From positions 1 to 37,916 of IMG/VR virus record IMGVR_UViG_3300012349_000011: a stretch of DNA of 37,916 nt; one strand, given 5' to 3'. The notes below the pieces were generated by a model. It was not told the DNA's origin, searched no databases, and was given only the letters and a program-made list of their open reading frames with translations. Shown in pieces: positions 37,630 through 37,916 of this stretch. Origin of the DNA: a virus. A program made the position numbers and the translations under genes. Numbering within the stretch: position 1 is the first letter of the stretch; the number at the start of each line of letters is the position of its first letter.

Positions 37630-37908
37630 TCAGACAGCGGGCTCGTCTTTGGGTACGAGGAATAACTCCTCTCTTGACTCTAGGTCGTAAATGGAGGCTT
37701 GCCCGTTGTCACGGGCCAGTTTGATAGCCTCTTTGCATGACTCTGCAATGAGGAATACGTCAAAGACGTAATTGCCGTCTGTGTCGATGCCACCCTCAGC
37801 ATAAGCAGCGTTACGCTGCGCCTCGGCACGGTTATAGAGGATCTGACCTCTGATCCTGTCGGCCTCGGCAGTAGCTGGCAGGAAGCGCTGCATGTATGCT
37901 AAATGCAC
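37630..37908 (-). CDS. Small protein, unknown; start may lie beyond the window
   Basis: 92 residues from GTG 37908; the frame is open to the window edge. ATG 37893 is an alternative start. Helical (ATAEADRIRGQILYNRAEAQ), then beta-like (GNYVFDVFLIAESCKEA; SIYDLESREELFLV). Its stop lies within a hairpin CCGCTGTC/GACAGCGG that may end transcription. Not recognised. Confidence 0.5.
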   Translation of the reverse strand: MHLAYMQRFLPATAEADRIRGQILYNRAEAQRNAAYAEGGIDTDGNYVFDVFLIAESCKEAIKLARDNGQASIYDLESREELFLVPKDEPAV

Positions 37909-37916
37909 AACAAACC

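Noticed and set aside
1-37916. CRISPR array, insertion sequence, integrase or attachment site
   Set aside because: No regularly spaced repeats, no transposase or recombinase motifs, and the only tRNA sits complete inside the virion operon without a nearby integrase.

Overview
The window is part of a double-stranded DNA phage genome, most likely an actinobacteriophage with a short, podovirus-like tail. It has tightly packed, often overlapping genes (many ATGA, GTGA and TAATG junctions), a virion block and a lysis pair, and about 40 tiny genes on the opposite strand. An actinobacterial host is an inference. It rests on the DUF1906-type (Rv2525c-like) endolysin, the actinophage-style small holin, the many GTG starts, and a small protein whose core helix resembles prokaryotic ubiquitin-like protein Pup. 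Base composition is moderate (roughly mid-40s to 50 % GC by eye). No terminase, portal, integrase or DNA polymerase is recognisable, so the window is probably not the whole genome. The first and last genes may run off the edges.

Virion block, rightward, 1-16669. A giant 1647-residue protein, a proline/glycine-rich protein, a protein with an N-terminal phage-tail-lysozyme-like domain and a helical protein lie upstream of a tRNA (anticodon CAT). The scaffold and an N4-gp56-like major capsid protein follow. No tape measure, tail-tube or tail-assembly-chaperone genes are visible, so the four upstream proteins are best read as internal or ejection proteins. Next come a small Cys-containing protein, a probable head-tail adaptor, a tiny basic DUF6496-like protein, a fibre-like protein and a large tail protein carrying an inserted carbohydrate-binding-like domain. 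Several small membrane and accessory virion proteins complete the block. Lysis, 16669-17822: endolysin, with a strong internal ribosome-binding site, then holin, closed by a hairpin terminator.

Intergenic hub, 17825-18237. A terminator, several hairpins, a leftward promoter candidate with a possible small RNA, and an operator-like inverted repeat precede a rightward promoter candidate. Replication and nucleotide block, rightward, 18238-26914: a RecB/Cas4-like Fe-S nuclease, Zn-binding proteins, a DnaB/RecA-like ATPase, a Hjr-like nuclease, a MazG-like protein and a primase split into zinc-finger and TOPRIM proteins in overlapping frames. A DEDD exonuclease with a zinc ribbon, a sigma-region-2-like protein, a DUF6378 protein, a HAD-like phosphatase and Zn-finger proteins follow.

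Accessory block, leftward, 37908 down to 26862. These are short co-directional genes, mostly unrecognised. They include at least five single-membrane-segment peptides of 25-38 residues, duplicated small-protein families, a sliding-clamp-like protein, an HTH protein, the Pup-like protein and a secreted bulb-lectin-like protein. A gene-free, highly structured 437-base segment (37193-37629) precedes most of this block. A small rightward island (27622-27814) sits inside it.

All function calls come from reading motifs by eye. No database search or folding program was run.
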